Below, in pieces: positions 1-9,129 of a DNA stretch of 64,000 bases (position 1 is its first letter; each line of letters begins with the position of its first letter). The position numbers and the translations under genes are program-made. The stretch is from an uncultured Candidatus Saccharibacteria bacterium (GTDB lineage: Bacteria; Patescibacteriota; Saccharimonadia; Saccharimonadales; Saccharimonadaceae): assembly GCA_948435375.1 (NCBI GenBank), contig CAOJGQ010000002.1, forward strand, positions 32,425 to 96,424, read 5' to 3'. Under the pieces are notes generated by a model. The model saw only the letters and a program-made list of their open reading frames with translations, was not told the origin of the DNA and did no database searches.

Positions 1-839
1 GTGATGCCAGTGTAGCCGGCTTTTTCCAAGACATCTTTGATTTCGTCAGCACTGTATTTTGAATTGTCAAACTGGGCTTGCAGAGCATAAACTGAGGATT
101 TCTGTTCGTCGGAAAAATATTTGGTGTTTTCCTTGTAGATAGCGGCTTCGAGATTGTCGGAGACTAGTGATGCGTCGATTGCAACCACGCCCGGAGCAAT
201 CACGCCGACCACGGTAGCCTCAAACTTTTTTAGTTCCTTAGTCATGGGGTCTTCGGTGGTGAGGGTCACTTTCTGGCCGAGCGCTGCTTCGTCGGATTTG
301 AAACCGAGTACTTCAGGATAGCCAGACTGGAGGGTGATTTCATAATTCTTTGCATCACGCTCCGGCAGACGACCGGCAGTAGTGGCGATTGTAAATTTCC
401 CTGGAATCATGCGACCAATCTGAATTTGATATTTATTGTCAGATTTTTTGCTAGTGATATATTCAACCGAGACCAGGCGATTTTCTTGTACGCTGTCAAC
501 GATAATGCCGTCGAGTTGTTTGATTTCGGCGATGTCATCTTGGTCGAGGGTTTGAATCGTGCCGCCAGCTTGGTATTCGACGGGCTTGGTGCCGCCCATA
601 CCCATGGCACTACCACTCATCATGCTATTCATCGTCCCGGATGCCGTGATCATGAGGTAGTCTTCACCGCCGAGGCTCTGCGTCTGTTCGTCGATAAAAT
701 CGTTCACTCCAGTATTGATTGCGGCGTTCAGAATAATCGTCAAACTGCCGACAAAAATCGCTAAGATGGTTAGGAAAGTGCGCAGCTTGTTGCGGAAAAG
801 ATTATGGTTGGCAGTACGAATGAGATCAAATAGACGCAT
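1..839 (-). CDS. MacB/FtsX-type ABC transporter permease, N-terminal part (runs off the window)
   Basis: About 279 codons are open from an ATG at 839 to the left edge, so the 3' end is missing. The first about 35 residues (MRLFDLIRTANHNLFRNKLR then a hydrophobic stretch) are the typical cytoplasmic start and first membrane helix of MacB-like permeases. A long extracytoplasmic domain follows, containing a Met/Gly-rich stretch (residues about 70-85). The ATG overlaps the stop of the upstream ATPase gene as TAATG, so the two are translationally coupled and should form one exporter, in which the ATPase drives conformational work on the extracytoplasmic domain. Substrate is not visible. Assignment to the MacB/FtsX superfamily is firm; the exact subfamily is not. 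Confidence 0.85.
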   Translation of the reverse strand, partial: MRLFDLIRTANHNLFRNKLRTFLTILAIFVGSLTIILNAAINTGVNDFIDEQTQSLGGEDYLMITASGTMNSMMSGSAMGMGGTKPVEYQAGGTIQTLDQDDIAEIKQLDGIIVDSVQENRLVSVEYITSKKSDNKYQIQIGRMIPGKFTIATTAGRLPERDAKNYEITLQSGYPEVLGFKSDEAALGQKVTLTTEDPMTKELKKFEATVVGVIAPGVVAIDASLVSDNLEAAIYKENTKYFSDEQKSSVYALQAQFDNSKYSADEIKDVLEKAGYTGI

Positions 840-1777
840 TAGGCTTCCTCCTTTTTGGTGGTTTTCTTGCGCGCGCTAGAACGCGTGGTTTTGGCAGTTT
901 TAGTGGTTGAGTCGGATGTTTTCTCGTCTGGTTCATCAGATTTCGAAGTTTTCCCAGTCCGGCTAGACTTTACGGCACGCTTGGCGGCGGCAGCGGTGGC
1001 CTTGGCAAGCTCGCCGAGTTCAGAATCTTCGTCGACGTTGGCGGTCAGGTGGGTGACACGCGTAGTAGTAGACTTGCGGGCGCGTGATTTCTTCGGCTTG
1101 GCACCGGTCGAAATCTCGCCGTCGACGATGCGAATCTGGCGGTCACAAAGCTTTGCCAAGTCTTCGTCGTGCGTGACAATCACCAGCGTAACGCCCTTCT
1201 TTTTATTCAGATCGAAGAGCAGCTTCGTAATCATCTCGCCGGTCACGGAGTCGAGGTTGCCGGTCGGTTCGTCAGCAAAGAGGATTTTCGGATGGTTGAC
1301 AATGGCGCGAGCGATACAGACGCGTTGCTTTTGACCGCCGGAAAGGTTGTTGGCCTTGAACTTGATTCGTTCGGAAAGGCCGACCGTACCGAGAGCCTTG
1401 GCGGCCATGTTTTTGCGAGCTTTGCGGCGGATTTTAGCGATTTTGAGCGGCAACATGACGTTTTCGATCACGGTGTCCTGGGGGTTCATAAAAAACTGCT
1501 GAAAAACAAAGCCAAAGGTGGCGTTGCGCAGCTTATTGAGCTTGCGATTGCGAAGTTTAGTCGAGTCAACGCCGTCAATCTTGATGCTGCCAGAAGTTGG
1601 GCGATCGAGCAGGGCGAGCAAATGCATCAAAGTCGACTTACCCGAACCGGATTTGCCGACGATTGCAACCGATTCGCCTTCATAAATATCAAGGTCAATA
1701 TGTTTCAAGGCTTCAAAAGCCGTCGAGCGTTTACCATAGACTTTTACCAAGTCTCTTACTTCAATCACCGTATTCAT
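839..1777 (-). CDS. MacB/LolD-type ABC transporter ATP-binding protein with basic low-complexity tail
   Basis: 312 residues. All ATPase motifs are present in order: Walker A GKSGSGKST, Q-loop in FGFVFQQFF, signature LSGGQKQR, Walker B ILFADEP, switch THD. The nucleotide-binding domain ends near residue 225. The last about 85 residues are Lys/Thr/Ser/Ala-rich and look disordered, an extension not seen in ordinary LolD/MacB ATPases. It is coupled by TAATG to the permease gene. A −10 box TATAAT (1785-1790, minus strand) preceded by TG lies 7 nt from the ATG and no Shine-Dalgarno sequence fits, so the mRNA is probably leaderless. Function: energises the adjacent permease; cargo unknown. Confidence 0.9.
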   Translation of the reverse strand: MNTVIEVRDLVKVYGKRSTAFEALKHIDLDIYEGESVAIVGKSGSGKSTLMHLLALLDRPTSGSIKIDGVDSTKLRNRKLNKLRNATFGFVFQQFFMNPQDTVIENVMLPLKIAKIRRKARKNMAAKALGTVGLSERIKFKANNLSGGQKQRVCIARAIVNHPKILFADEPTGNLDSVTGEMITKLLFDLNKKKGVTLVIVTHDEDLAKLCDRQIRIVDGEISTGAKPKKSRARKSTTTRVTHLTANVDEDSELGELAKATAAAAKRAVKSSRTGKTSKSDEPDEKTSDSTTKTAKTTRSSARKKTTKKEEA

Positions 1778-1829
1778 AGCAGAGATTATAGCACAATTTT
1801 CTCAGAAAGGCTAGATTTTTCGGTTTTTA

Positions 1830-1858
1830 TTGACTTTTTCAGCTAAGTGTGCTATAAT
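1830..1858 (+). promoter_or_regulatory. strong sigma70-type promoter pointing into the 3' end of cysS
   Basis: TTGACT (1830-1835), 17-nt spacer ending GTGTGC, TATAAT (1853-1858), then GGAGGGATAG at the expected start. It shares these traits with other promoters here. The next plus-strand sequence is the antisense of cysS, so it should make antisense or short RNA. Confidence 0.7.
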
Positions 1859-1888
1859 GGAGGGATAGAGTGCCTTATTTTGGCCAAA

Positions 1889-3286
1889 TTACTTGAGATA
1901 TTGCCAAATTTGACCTTCAGGAGTGTCGAGTATAGCAAAACCCATTGCGGCTAGTTTGTCACGCAGTCTATCCGATTCAGCATAATCTTTCGCGGCGCGC
2001 GCGACTTCGCGCTGTTTTAGTAAGGTTTGGACTTCGGCGCTAGGCACGGGACTATCGTCAAGCAAGCCGAGACCAAACCACTCGTCGATTTGCTGCCAGA
2101 AAGCCAGGCTAGTCAAGTCCGCACCATCAATCAGAGCAAAGGCGGCCGGTGAGTTCAGATTCTGATTGAGTTCGGCAAAAATCGCGGCGAAGAGCTTAGT
2201 TTCCGCAGCCTTATCCATGAAGGCTTTTTGGCTATTTTGGCTATTTTGCCCATTTTGCTCGGTCGCTTGGCTGGCGCGAGCAATCCGGTTGCGCCAATTC
2301 AAGCGCCGAGCGTGCGCCGCAGCGAGGTTCTCCCAAGTGAAATCGCGCTCGGATTGATAATGGCCTTGGAGCACCCAAAGTTTAAAATCGAGTGGCGAGA
2401 AGCCGTGGTCCTGAATATCTTGGAGCGTGATTGTGTTGCCGAGGCTCTTGGAGATTTTTTCGCCGGCGACGGTGAGGAAGTTGCAATGCAGCCAGAAACG
2501 TGATAGCTGACGGTCGAACGCCGCTGCGCTCTGAGCGATTTCGTTGGTGTGATGAATGGGGATATGGTCGATACCACCGGTGTGAATATCAATCGGCTCA
2601 CCAAGCTCTTCGTGGATAATGGTCGAGCACTCGAGATGCCAGCCGGGATAGCCTGGACGACCGAGAAAATCCCAACGCATGGCGTGTTTTTCACCGGGCT
2701 GGATAAATTTCCAGATGGCAAAATCAGAAATATGGCGTTTTTCGTCAGACAACGCGACCCGCGCGCCGGCCTTCAACTGCTCGAGGTCGAGATGGGCAAA
2801 ATCGGCATAAGCGGGAAATTTAGTCGTATCATAATAAATCCCGTCCTGAGTCTCATAAGTATAACCTTTGTCAATTAGGGTCTGAACAACTTTTTGGTCG
2901 GCGGCAATGTAGTCCGTGGCGCGGGCGATTTTGGCCGGCTCGAGCAAATTGAGTGCATGATAGCCCTCGAGAAACTGCATGCTGTAATATTCCGCTACTT
3001 CCCAAACGGTTTTACCACTTTTTCGGGCGCCTTTTTCAAGCTTATCTTCGCCTTCATCGGCGTCCGAGCTCAAATGCCCAACATCGGTGAGATTGAGCAC
3101 ACGATTCACCTTCCAACCGTTCCCTTCCAGAGTGCGCAGCAATAGATCCCAATAGACATAAGCGGCGTAGTTACCAATATGTGGCATGCTATAAACCGTC
3201 GGGCCACAAGTATAAATCTTGACGTTCTCAGGGTCTTGGGGGCGAAAATTTTCAAGTTTTCTGGTCAAAGTGTTGTATAATTTCAT
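1889..3286 (-). CDS. cysS: cysteinyl-tRNA synthetase
   Basis: 465 residues, normal length for CysRS. It charges tRNA-Cys with cysteine in the cytoplasm. Visible motifs: the zinc/active-site start TCGPTVY, the HIGH-class signature as PHIGN (an HIGN variant known in other CysRS), LECS and the HHTNEIAQS zinc region, and the KMSKS loop as KISKS. The C-terminal helical tRNA-binding domain includes a short Asn/Gln/Ser-rich patch (around residues 345-352). The ATG overlaps the stop of the upstream hydrolase gene as ATGA, so the two are coupled. Nothing suggests inactivity. Confidence 0.97.
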   Translation of the reverse strand: MKLYNTLTRKLENFRPQDPENVKIYTCGPTVYSMPHIGNYAAYVYWDLLLRTLEGNGWKVNRVLNLTDVGHLSSDADEGEDKLEKGARKSGKTVWEVAEYYSMQFLEGYHALNLLEPAKIARATDYIAADQKVVQTLIDKGYTYETQDGIYYDTTKFPAYADFAHLDLEQLKAGARVALSDEKRHISDFAIWKFIQPGEKHAMRWDFLGRPGYPGWHLECSTIIHEELGEPIDIHTGGIDHIPIHHTNEIAQSAAAFDRQLSRFWLHCNFLTVAGEKISKSLGNTITLQDIQDHGFSPLDFKLWVLQGHYQSERDFTWENLAAAHARRLNWRNRIARASQATEQNGQNSQNSQKAFMDKAAETKLFAAIFAELNQNLNSPAAFALIDGADLTSLAFWQQIDEWFGLGLLDDSPVPSAEVQTLLKQREVARAAKDYAESDRLRDKLAAMGFAILDTPEGQIWQYLK

Positions 3287-4245
3287 TTTTCATTCTCCTT
3301 TCGAGCCTCAGCCACCACTTCAGCTTCTGCGTCATTTTTCGTACTATCTGCTTGGGATTTTTCGGCCCGTGCAAGTTCTTTTTGAGCCTTTTTGAGCTCA
3401 GCGACAATCTTCACGCGTTTGTTGGAAGTGATATCGTGATGCGCTAGGACGCTAATATATTTAATATAAGCGGGATTTTCTTTAGAGGCCTTGATCAAAT
3501 TCGAGCGCACAACTAGCGGGTCAAAACGACCGTGGATAATCAGGGTTGGGACGCGGAGTTTGGTGAAAGTCTGGAAATTATGTGGGTTCAAGATGATATT
3601 TTGCATTGAACGATCAAAAGCGCGAGTTTTGAGATAATTGCTGCGGAAGCTGGAAAAACGCTGAATCAACCGCGCGATCACGTCGACTGCTGGCTCTTCT
3701 CCGGCCAGGCGATGGAGCGACGAATAGGACTTCGTATATATCTTGTCCGGAAAACGGGCCATTTCCTCGGCCATCAAGACTGGCGGTGAGACCAAAATCA
3801 CTCGCGCAAGGTCAAATTTGTGCTTGAAGTTGGCGACAAAATCGGCCGTGATGAGTGCACCCATGGAATGACCGACTAGGACGAGCGGAGTTTTGACCTT
3901 AAGCTTTTTCAGGGTGCGTTCGAGTGCCAAGTCATATTCTAAGTAGTCGTAATCGAGCCAGTTAGCATGAAGCGAGCGGCCAAAACCGAGCAAATCCAGC
4001 GCAACCAAACGGACATTATCGAGTTCTCCGCCCTTGACTATCTGGCCGATCGAGCGGCGCCAACCCTCAGAAGTGGCGGCAATGCCGTGGAGAAAAACGA
4101 CGGTCAAATTCGGCTGGCCAGGCGTAATATCGTGGCTAACGTGCATCTTGATTTTGTGATGGCGCAGTGCTTTGTACCAAAACCAAGTCAGCCAATCATA
4201 CGGCGTGCGTAAACGGCGGACGACTCGACTGGTGAGCTTAGTCAC
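3283..4245 (-). CDS. alpha/beta-fold hydrolase
   Basis: About 320 residues from a GTG at 4245. An upstream ATG at 4398 is possible but would overlap the DHH gene by about 160 nt; the GTG has GGAG seven nt upstream and overlaps the DHH stop by only 8 nt, so it is preferred. Seen: the oxyanion-hole region VVFLHGIAATSEGW, nucleophile elbow GHSMG, an acid in IIHGRFDPLV and a late histidine in LAHHDI. The C-terminal about 40 residues are charged and repetitive. The family includes esterases, lipases and C-C hydrolases; the substrate cannot be told. It sits between the DHH and cysS genes in one operon. Confidence 0.85.
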   Translation of the reverse strand: MTKLTSRVVRRLRTPYDWLTWFWYKALRHHKIKMHVSHDITPGQPNLTVVFLHGIAATSEGWRRSIGQIVKGGELDNVRLVALDLLGFGRSLHANWLDYDYLEYDLALERTLKKLKVKTPLVLVGHSMGALITADFVANFKHKFDLARVILVSPPVLMAEEMARFPDKIYTKSYSSLHRLAGEEPAVDVIARLIQRFSSFRSNYLKTRAFDRSMQNIILNPHNFQTFTKLRVPTLIIHGRFDPLVVRSNLIKASKENPAYIKYISVLAHHDITSNKRVKIVAELKKAQKELARAEKSQADSTKNDAEAEVVAEARKENEK

Positions 4246-5227
4246 GCTGGGTCTCCGTTTCTGCGAGCATTGGCGGCAGCATTCTGACGAGATCAGCCAC
4301 CACTTCTTCATAGCTGGTATCATAAGTACGAAAACCAGCCGCATACGGATGTCCGCCGCCGCCGAAGAAGCCAGCAATCTGGTCGGCAATCGGTACACTG
4401 GTGCGGACTTTGCCGGTCACTTTGCCATCGGGATAAGTCTTGATCGCGATGGCAACCTCAACGCCGGAAACGAGTTTCATTTCCTCAAGAATCAAAACGT
4501 TAGGATTATATTCGTCGGAATATTGTTGAATCTCAGAAAACGGAATATGGATCGTGGCGAGCTTGCCATCCAAGGCATAGTCAATACGCTTGATCAAGTC
4601 GGCCTTGTAGTCCAGGATACGGGGTGATTTTTTCATAAATTCACGGCGACGTTCGTCAAGCTCAGCTGGGTTCGCGCCAAGATCAATCAGATCGGCCATT
4701 ACGCGCATCGTGTCAGACGTAGTCGAAGCGCTGACTAGCCCAAGCGTATCAGAAGAAATCGCCGAGTAGAGCGCCTCGGCCGAGGTGGGCGGGATGGGGA
4801 GTTTTTGGTCTTTGGCGATTTTATAAATCAAATCGGCACAGGCCGGCAGAGGCTCGATAATCGCGGTGTGCGGCAAATCGAGATCGTCTGGAGTCTCATG
4901 ATGATCAATAACTAGTACTGGATTATGATAAAGCGCATGTTTGATCGCCGAATCATCCAACAATTTCGAAAGTAAGACACTGGCTGCCGTATCAACGATA
5001 ATATAGCCATCGGCACGAAAGTCAAAATCAATACTGACGCGCGACCAATCGGGAAAATAGTGGAGATATTTCGGCACATCAACCGGGCAGTAGAGCGTAT
5101 TTTCGGTATCTTTCAGTAGATAATCTAGCGCAATGGCCGAGCCGAGTGAATCACCATCGGGATTTTCGGCTTGGATAATACAAAGGCGATTTTTGTTAGC
5201 TAAAAATTCGGAAAATTGGTCATACAT
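4238..5227 (-). CDS. DHH-family phosphoesterase, NrnA/oligoribonuclease-like
   Basis: 329 residues with the two-domain DHH layout: PDGDSLGSAIAL and VIDHHETPDD supply the metal-binding Asp/His residues of the DHH domain, and GGGGHPYAAGF near the C-terminus is the DHHA1 substrate-binding motif. Relatives (NrnA, GdpP-type domain) cut nanoRNAs, pAp or cyclic dinucleotide products such as pApA. No PAS, GGDEF or membrane part is present, which favours NrnA-like cytoplasmic activity. TATAAT (5234-5239, minus strand) is exactly 6 nt from the ATG with no SD, so translation is probably leaderless. First gene of an operon with the hydrolase and cysS. Confidence 0.9.
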   Translation of the reverse strand: MYDQFSEFLANKNRLCIIQAENPDGDSLGSAIALDYLLKDTENTLYCPVDVPKYLHYFPDWSRVSIDFDFRADGYIIVDTAASVLLSKLLDDSAIKHALYHNPVLVIDHHETPDDLDLPHTAIIEPLPACADLIYKIAKDQKLPIPPTSAEALYSAISSDTLGLVSASTTSDTMRVMADLIDLGANPAELDERRREFMKKSPRILDYKADLIKRIDYALDGKLATIHIPFSEIQQYSDEYNPNVLILEEMKLVSGVEVAIAIKTYPDGKVTGKVRTSVPIADQIAGFFGGGGHPYAAGFRTYDTSYEEVVADLVRMLPPMLAETETQRD

Positions 5228-5270
5228 AGCTCAATTATAGCATGAAATCGTGATTTTTGGGCAAAAACTA

Positions 5271-5299
5271 TTGACTTTTTATGCGAAGTGTGCTATAAT
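5271..5299 (+). promoter_or_regulatory. strong promoter pointing at the 3' end of a minus-strand gene
   Basis: TTGACT (5271-5276), 17-nt spacer ending GTGTGC, TATAAT (5294-5299), then GGAGAGATGA. No convincing plus-strand gene follows; transcription would be antisense to the CmpB-like gene. Confidence 0.65.
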
Positions 5300-5334
5300 G
5301 GAGAGATGAAGTGCAGTCGATTGTGATGATTGGG

Positions 5335-6087
5335 CTATTTTTCTATCTTTTTGGCGGTGTCGGCTTGGTGGCTGCTGGTATTCGTTTGAGTGTCGCTTGT
5401 TTTGCGATTTGTGCGTTTTCTCGGCGTTTTGATTGGTTTTTTAGAGGGGGTTTGAGTCGGGAAGGCCTTGACGAGGCGGCGGTTAAGCTTACCTTTACCC
5501 ATCAGGGCGGCACGGACATGCTCGGTGATTTCTTCGGTAGCATCGCGCTGGGCGGTGCCGACGGTGACGCGCACGCCAATGATTAGCCAGAGTGAAAGCA
5601 GAATATCAGCCACCAACCAAGCTAAAAGCAGACTAGCCAGAGCGTAAGTCGCCCAAGGAGGCAACGCTCCAAACATTGCGAGCAGGCCAGGCGTGGCGAT
5701 TTTAACAATCAGAATCCCGGCGACGCCAAAAAGCAGCGACGATTCGAGACAGATACGACCGTTAAGATTGAAGGGCTTATCGTTATAATCCCACCAGCGG
5801 ACGCGAAAGAGTCGCTCCATTAAAACACTAACGGTGTATTCGAGAATAGAGCCACCAACCACGGCAACGCAGAAAATTGCGAACCAGTTTTCGGTGGGTG
5901 CGAGAATAAGCGAAATCAATAAGGCACCAGTGCCATAAATTGGACAAATTGGGCCGATTAAAAAGCCGCGATTGACGACTTTTCGATGTTCGAATATAGT
6001 AACGATGACTTCGATTAGCCAACCAAGTGAAGAATAGACCATGAAGAGTAAAAACCAAGTTGTCAGTGTATAAAAAGTCTCGGACAT
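5335..6087 (-). CDS. CmpB-like ('ABC transporter type IV') integral membrane protein
   Basis: 250 residues with about five hydrophobic helices and a Lys/Thr-rich cytoplasmic tail (last about 60 residues). The signature LGWLIEVIV, NRGFLIGPICPIYG and WDYNDKPFNLNGRICLESSLLFG matches the PF06541 family, formerly DUF1113. The family name reflects one link to a transport system; the true role is unclear. Its ATG overlaps the rmuC stop as TAATG, so it follows rmuC in the same transcript. Confidence 0.8.
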   Translation of the reverse strand: MSETFYTLTTWFLLFMVYSSLGWLIEVIVTIFEHRKVVNRGFLIGPICPIYGTGALLISLILAPTENWFAIFCVAVVGGSILEYTVSVLMERLFRVRWWDYNDKPFNLNGRICLESSLLFGVAGILIVKIATPGLLAMFGALPPWATYALASLLLAWLVADILLSLWLIIGVRVTVGTAQRDATEEITEHVRAALMGKGKLNRRLVKAFPTQTPSKKPIKTPRKRTNRKTSDTQTNTSSHQADTAKKIEK

Positions 6088-7238
6088 TAGATCTCCAATT
6101 CCCCGATTAGCCGGACACTTTCGCCTTCAGAAAGGGTCTCGACGCCTTTTAATTTGCGCTCGATTTGGCGGGAAGTGGTCTCGGCGTCACCGATTTTGTT
6201 GGCGGTTTCTTGAAGCTTTTTGCGAGTTTGAGCGAGCAGGTCGCCGAATTTGCTGAACTGGGTCTTCACGGCGCCAAGGGTTTGCCAGACTTCGGCTGAG
6301 CGTTTTTCGATCGCGACGGAACGAAAGCCCATGGTGAGGCCGGAAAGGATGACCGGGAGAGTCGACGGTGAAGCGAGTGAAACGTTGTATTTCTGGCGTA
6401 GTTCTTCGTCAAGCCCGGGAATGCGCAGAATCTCGGCATATAGACTTTCGGTTGGCACGAACATGACGCCAAAATCAGTGGTCGCGGGCGGATCAAGATA
6501 TTTCGTGGAGATCTTTTTCGCCTGAGTCTGGACATCGGTCTTGAGTGCGCGACGAAAAGTCTCGATCTCGGTACGCGCTCCTTGGTCATAGGCGGCGAGC
6601 AGGCGGGAATAATTTTCAATCGGAAATTTGGAATCAATTGGCAAATAAACGTTCTCTGCTGTCTTGCCAGGCATTTTGATGGCAAATTCAACCCGGTCGT
6701 TGCTGCCAGATTTGGTGATTATGTTTTCTTCATACTGACCAGGAGCGAGACAATCTTGAATTAAATTCCCGAGCTGGACTTCGCCATAAATCCCGCGAGT
6801 TTTGACGCCTTCCATGACTTTCTTGAGGTCGCCCACGCCACTAGCCAAAGTTTTCATTTCGCCTAGACCTTGGTAAACTTCGGTAAGCTGACTGGAAATT
6901 TGCTTAAAGCTCTGGTTAAAACGTTGTTCGACCGATTTTTGCAACTTTTCGTCCACGGTGAGTCGCATTTCTTCGAGTTTTTTCGCATTGTCGTCTTGCA
7001 AGGTCTTCACACGAGTGTCAAGGGTGCGCTGAATATTATGCAAGCTTTCGGCAATTTCGTGGCGATTTTCGCGGAAGGCACTCTCGATTTTGGGCGTAAG
7101 CTTATCAAGTTCCCCCTCGACTCGAATTAGACGCTCCGTTAAGCCGGACAAATCGCGATTAGGAGCAGACTTTCTCAACAAAAGCATAATCAGGATAGCG
7201 ACGGTGGTGAGGTTGAGGATGAGTAAGATGGTATCCAT
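6087..7238 (-). CDS. rmuC: DNA recombination protein RmuC
   Basis: 383 residues. An N-terminal membrane anchor (residues 1-21) is followed by a long coiled coil (about 30-130) and the RmuC nuclease-like domain (FGVMFVPTESLYAEIL, ILSGLTMGFRSVAIEKRSAEVW). RmuC proteins limit inversions and other rearrangements at short inverted repeats, which is notable here because inverted-repeat elements start immediately upstream. TATAAT (7245-7250, minus strand) lies 6 nt from the ATG: probable leaderless transcript. Coupled downstream to the CmpB-like gene. Confidence 0.93.
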   Translation of the reverse strand: MDTILLILNLTTVAILIMLLLRKSAPNRDLSGLTERLIRVEGELDKLTPKIESAFRENRHEIAESLHNIQRTLDTRVKTLQDDNAKKLEEMRLTVDEKLQKSVEQRFNQSFKQISSQLTEVYQGLGEMKTLASGVGDLKKVMEGVKTRGIYGEVQLGNLIQDCLAPGQYEENIITKSGSNDRVEFAIKMPGKTAENVYLPIDSKFPIENYSRLLAAYDQGARTEIETFRRALKTDVQTQAKKISTKYLDPPATTDFGVMFVPTESLYAEILRIPGLDEELRQKYNVSLASPSTLPVILSGLTMGFRSVAIEKRSAEVWQTLGAVKTQFSKFGDLLAQTRKKLQETANKIGDAETTSRQIERKLKGVETLSEGESVRLIGELEI

Positions 7239-7257
7239 AAGGATATTATAGCATGAT

Positions 7258-7425
7258 TTAGTTTTTCGATTCTGATTTTGCGAAGGAGGCGTGCAGTATT
7301 GGAGCTTTGTACCGTAGTTTTGGTTGACGAGAGCCTCAGCCCCAAGAAGTCAAGCTTCAGCCAACCAAAACTAGGTACAAAGCTCCAACAATTCAAACAT
7401 CCATCAAAAACAGAATCAAAAAGCT
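7258..7425. repeat. long hairpin element M1 (MITE-like)
   Basis: Outer inverted arms (7261-7280 with 7405-7424, reading GTTTTTCGATTCTG inward on both strands) enclose a near-perfect 27-28-bp stem (7299-7326 with 7362-7388). It lies directly at the 3' side of cassette A. Outer arms resemble those of elements M2 and M3. Confidence 0.75.
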
Positions 7426-7447
7426 GGAAATCAGTGGCGTCTTGATT

Positions 7448-7646
7448 GGACCGTAAAGCCGCGCCAACGATCGTTGTCGTTCGATGGGTAGACGTTAGCG
7501 CTAGTGAAATAGAGATAGTACGCATAGAGCTCTGACGGGTAGGCAGGGATAGCCCAGTAGTAGCCATTGCTGCCCGCGTCCCTCAAAGAGCCAGTAGTCA
7601 TATACACGTTCCCGCCACGAGTTAGATATATAGGAGATTTTGAGAT
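7448..7646 (-). repeat. lectin-domain variable cassette A (DGR-like variable repeat)
   Basis: Minus strand encodes SPIYLTRGG, TGSLRDAG, YYWAIPAYPSELYAYYL, NVYPSNDNDRW and GFTV before a stop. An in-frame TAA lies just upstream of the conserved block, so there is no N-terminal gene. The framework matches the end of FISUMP/DUF1566-type (C-type lectin fold) proteins. Variable codons are NNC or NNT. Confidence refers to the repeat family; the DGR reading is inference. Confidence 0.85.
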
Positions 7647-7733
7647 GTTTTACAAGCCAAAACCATCCCCGAAGAGATGGTTTAAACGCCCCGTTAGCCC
7701 AAGAAGCTGATTGAGGCCTTCTAATTCAATGCC

Positions 7734-8825
7734 TTATTTTGAGTCGTCTTTGTTGTCCAGGTTGAAAGCATCTTCCATCGTTGACTCTTTTTGTTCTGGA
7801 TCGACGTAGAACTCAAACCGAAACAACGACGACATGTTAGATGGATAGTTGTCGGCGGCTATCATGTCAATGATGACACCTCCGGGAACCAAAATTGCAT
7901 CAGCGCCACTTTGGTCCGCGGAACGTAACGACCTGGACACCACATGCTCGCCAGTGACTTTATAGTTGCCGGAATCATCCTTGACGGCTTTAATGCTATA
8001 GCAGCCTACCTCTTCTTGCCAGTGCAAGGTAACCGGCTGATCGCAAGAAAGTCGTGCACCGCTAGTTACGCCGGGCACATTCTGAGCGGTGATGGATGCT
8101 CGAATACTGTTGCTAATCCATTCTTCGGTCTTATCTGCGGTGTCACCTGCGTCGTCAGAATCGTCCGGCGCTGTCAAATCATCCTGATCGTTACCCGGCG
8201 TCAAGGCTCTCGGAGCTTCCAGGATGATCTCCGGCGCCTTCGCGTCGCCAACGGTCGATTCGGGCAATTCCGGATCATACGTGGCGTTATTATTTAAGTA
8301 GATCAGCACCTCGTAGGTTTTGCCTGGTTCAAGTTGATACGAAATTAGCGTATCATCCCGAATCAAATGTTCAAGCTCGAGCGTCTCCGGCTGGCCTGAC
8401 AGTGTTTCGCGCACATAAATGAAATTGCGCTGATCGCCAACAATCGGATCGCCAATCATACGATTCAGAGCTGGCTTCTCAGGTCTATCCTCCAGAAGAT
8501 AGACAAATTGGTTATCCGCGCCGAGCCAACAACTTTGATTGGCTACGGGCGTAGCCAGCGGATAAGCCGCTAAATAATCCTGCAGACTGGTCGCATTTCG
8601 CGCTTGTTGGCTAGTGAGCTGATCTTGGCTAGTGGCCGGATTAGCGACGACAGTCTGCTGCCTTTCGCTGGCAGGGTCAATCTCCTCCTCGTTCGATTCA
8701 GTTTGAGTTTCGTTCGACGTTGTACTCTTTTCCGGCTTAGCAACACTTTTGACGGGCGACTGACCGCAGCCCCCAAGCATTAACACGATGAGCGCCATAA
8801 TAATAACTTGTTTCAGTTTTAACAT
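7734..8825 (-). CDS. predicted lipoprotein, unknown function
   Basis: 363 residues with a clear lipoprotein signal: basic start MLKLKQ, hydrophobic core, lipobox LGGC (Cys about 21). A Ser/Glu/Thr-rich linker (25-70) follows, then a globular part (about 75-215), an Asp-rich linker (PDDSDDAGD) and a second part with Cys pairs (SCWLG, LSCDQ, VGCYS). I do not recognise the domains; beta-rich extracytoplasmic domains are likely. It has its own TTGACA/TACAAT promoter (8983-9011) and a leader of about 150 nt with an AAGGAGG ribosome-binding site. It is probably anchored on the cell surface. No functional neighbour. Confidence 0.75.
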   Translation of the reverse strand: MLKLKQVIIMALIVLMLGGCGQSPVKSVAKPEKSTTSNETQTESNEEEIDPASERQQTVVANPATSQDQLTSQQARNATSLQDYLAAYPLATPVANQSCWLGADNQFVYLLEDRPEKPALNRMIGDPIVGDQRNFIYVRETLSGQPETLELEHLIRDDTLISYQLEPGKTYEVLIYLNNNATYDPELPESTVGDAKAPEIILEAPRALTPGNDQDDLTAPDDSDDAGDTADKTEEWISNSIRASITAQNVPGVTSGARLSCDQPVTLHWQEEVGCYSIKAVKDDSGNYKVTGEHVVSRSLRSADQSGADAILVPGGVIIDMIAADNYPSNMSSLFRFEFYVDPEQKESTMEDAFNLDNKDDSK

Positions 8826-8982
8826 GTTACCCCTCCTTCATGGTTTTGATGCCAAATTCTTATGGCATTGGATATGTTTTTTAAGTGTCTGGACAATTTT
8901 GTTAAACCCACCTTATTTTGAACCGCTAACGGCTGCGCAACAGAGGTAGGAGTTTTTGGGATTGTCCCAACCCTATCCTTCC

Positions 8983-9011
8983 ATTGTAGCACACTTTTTC
9001 ATTTTTGTCAA
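8983..9011 (-). promoter_or_regulatory. promoter of the lipoprotein gene
   Basis: Minus strand: TTGACA (9011-9006), 17-nt spacer ending GTGTGC, TACAAT (8988-8983), then GGAAGGATAGGG at the start site. Confidence 0.8.
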
Positions 9012-9100
9012 TACTTTTGGCTGAAGTGGCGCGATTTTCTGTTTTACGAATTTGAAGAAAACGTAAACTAGAGCAATAATAAAGCCTTCGTCGCACGCCG

Positions 9101-9129
9101 AACCCCACTGCTTGAATAGCAGTGGGGTT
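9101..9129 (-). terminator. hairpin terminator after rpoC
   Basis: Perfect 12-bp stem AACCCCACTGCT / AGCAGTGGGGTT with a 5-nt loop, 30 nt past the rpoC stop. The U-tract is weak, but no other end signal is present. Confidence 0.6.

Noticed and set aside
855..1846. Long plus-strand frames antisense to the ABC ATPase
   Set aside because: Shadow frames of a GC-rich gene with complete ATPase motifs on the other strand.
3283..4398. 371-residue version of the alpha/beta hydrolase
   Set aside because: Its first 51 codons overlap the conserved end of the DHH gene; a GTG with SD at 4245 is better placed.
5311..5586. 91-codon plus-strand frame right after the promoter at 5271
   Set aside because: Almost wholly antisense to the CmpB-like gene, GTG start without SD; composition is that of a shadow frame.
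7190..7567. 125-codon minus-strand frame over cassette A and element M1
   Set aside because: It reads the cassette in a different phase from the conserved SPIYLTRGG framework and runs through a hairpin; no start signal.
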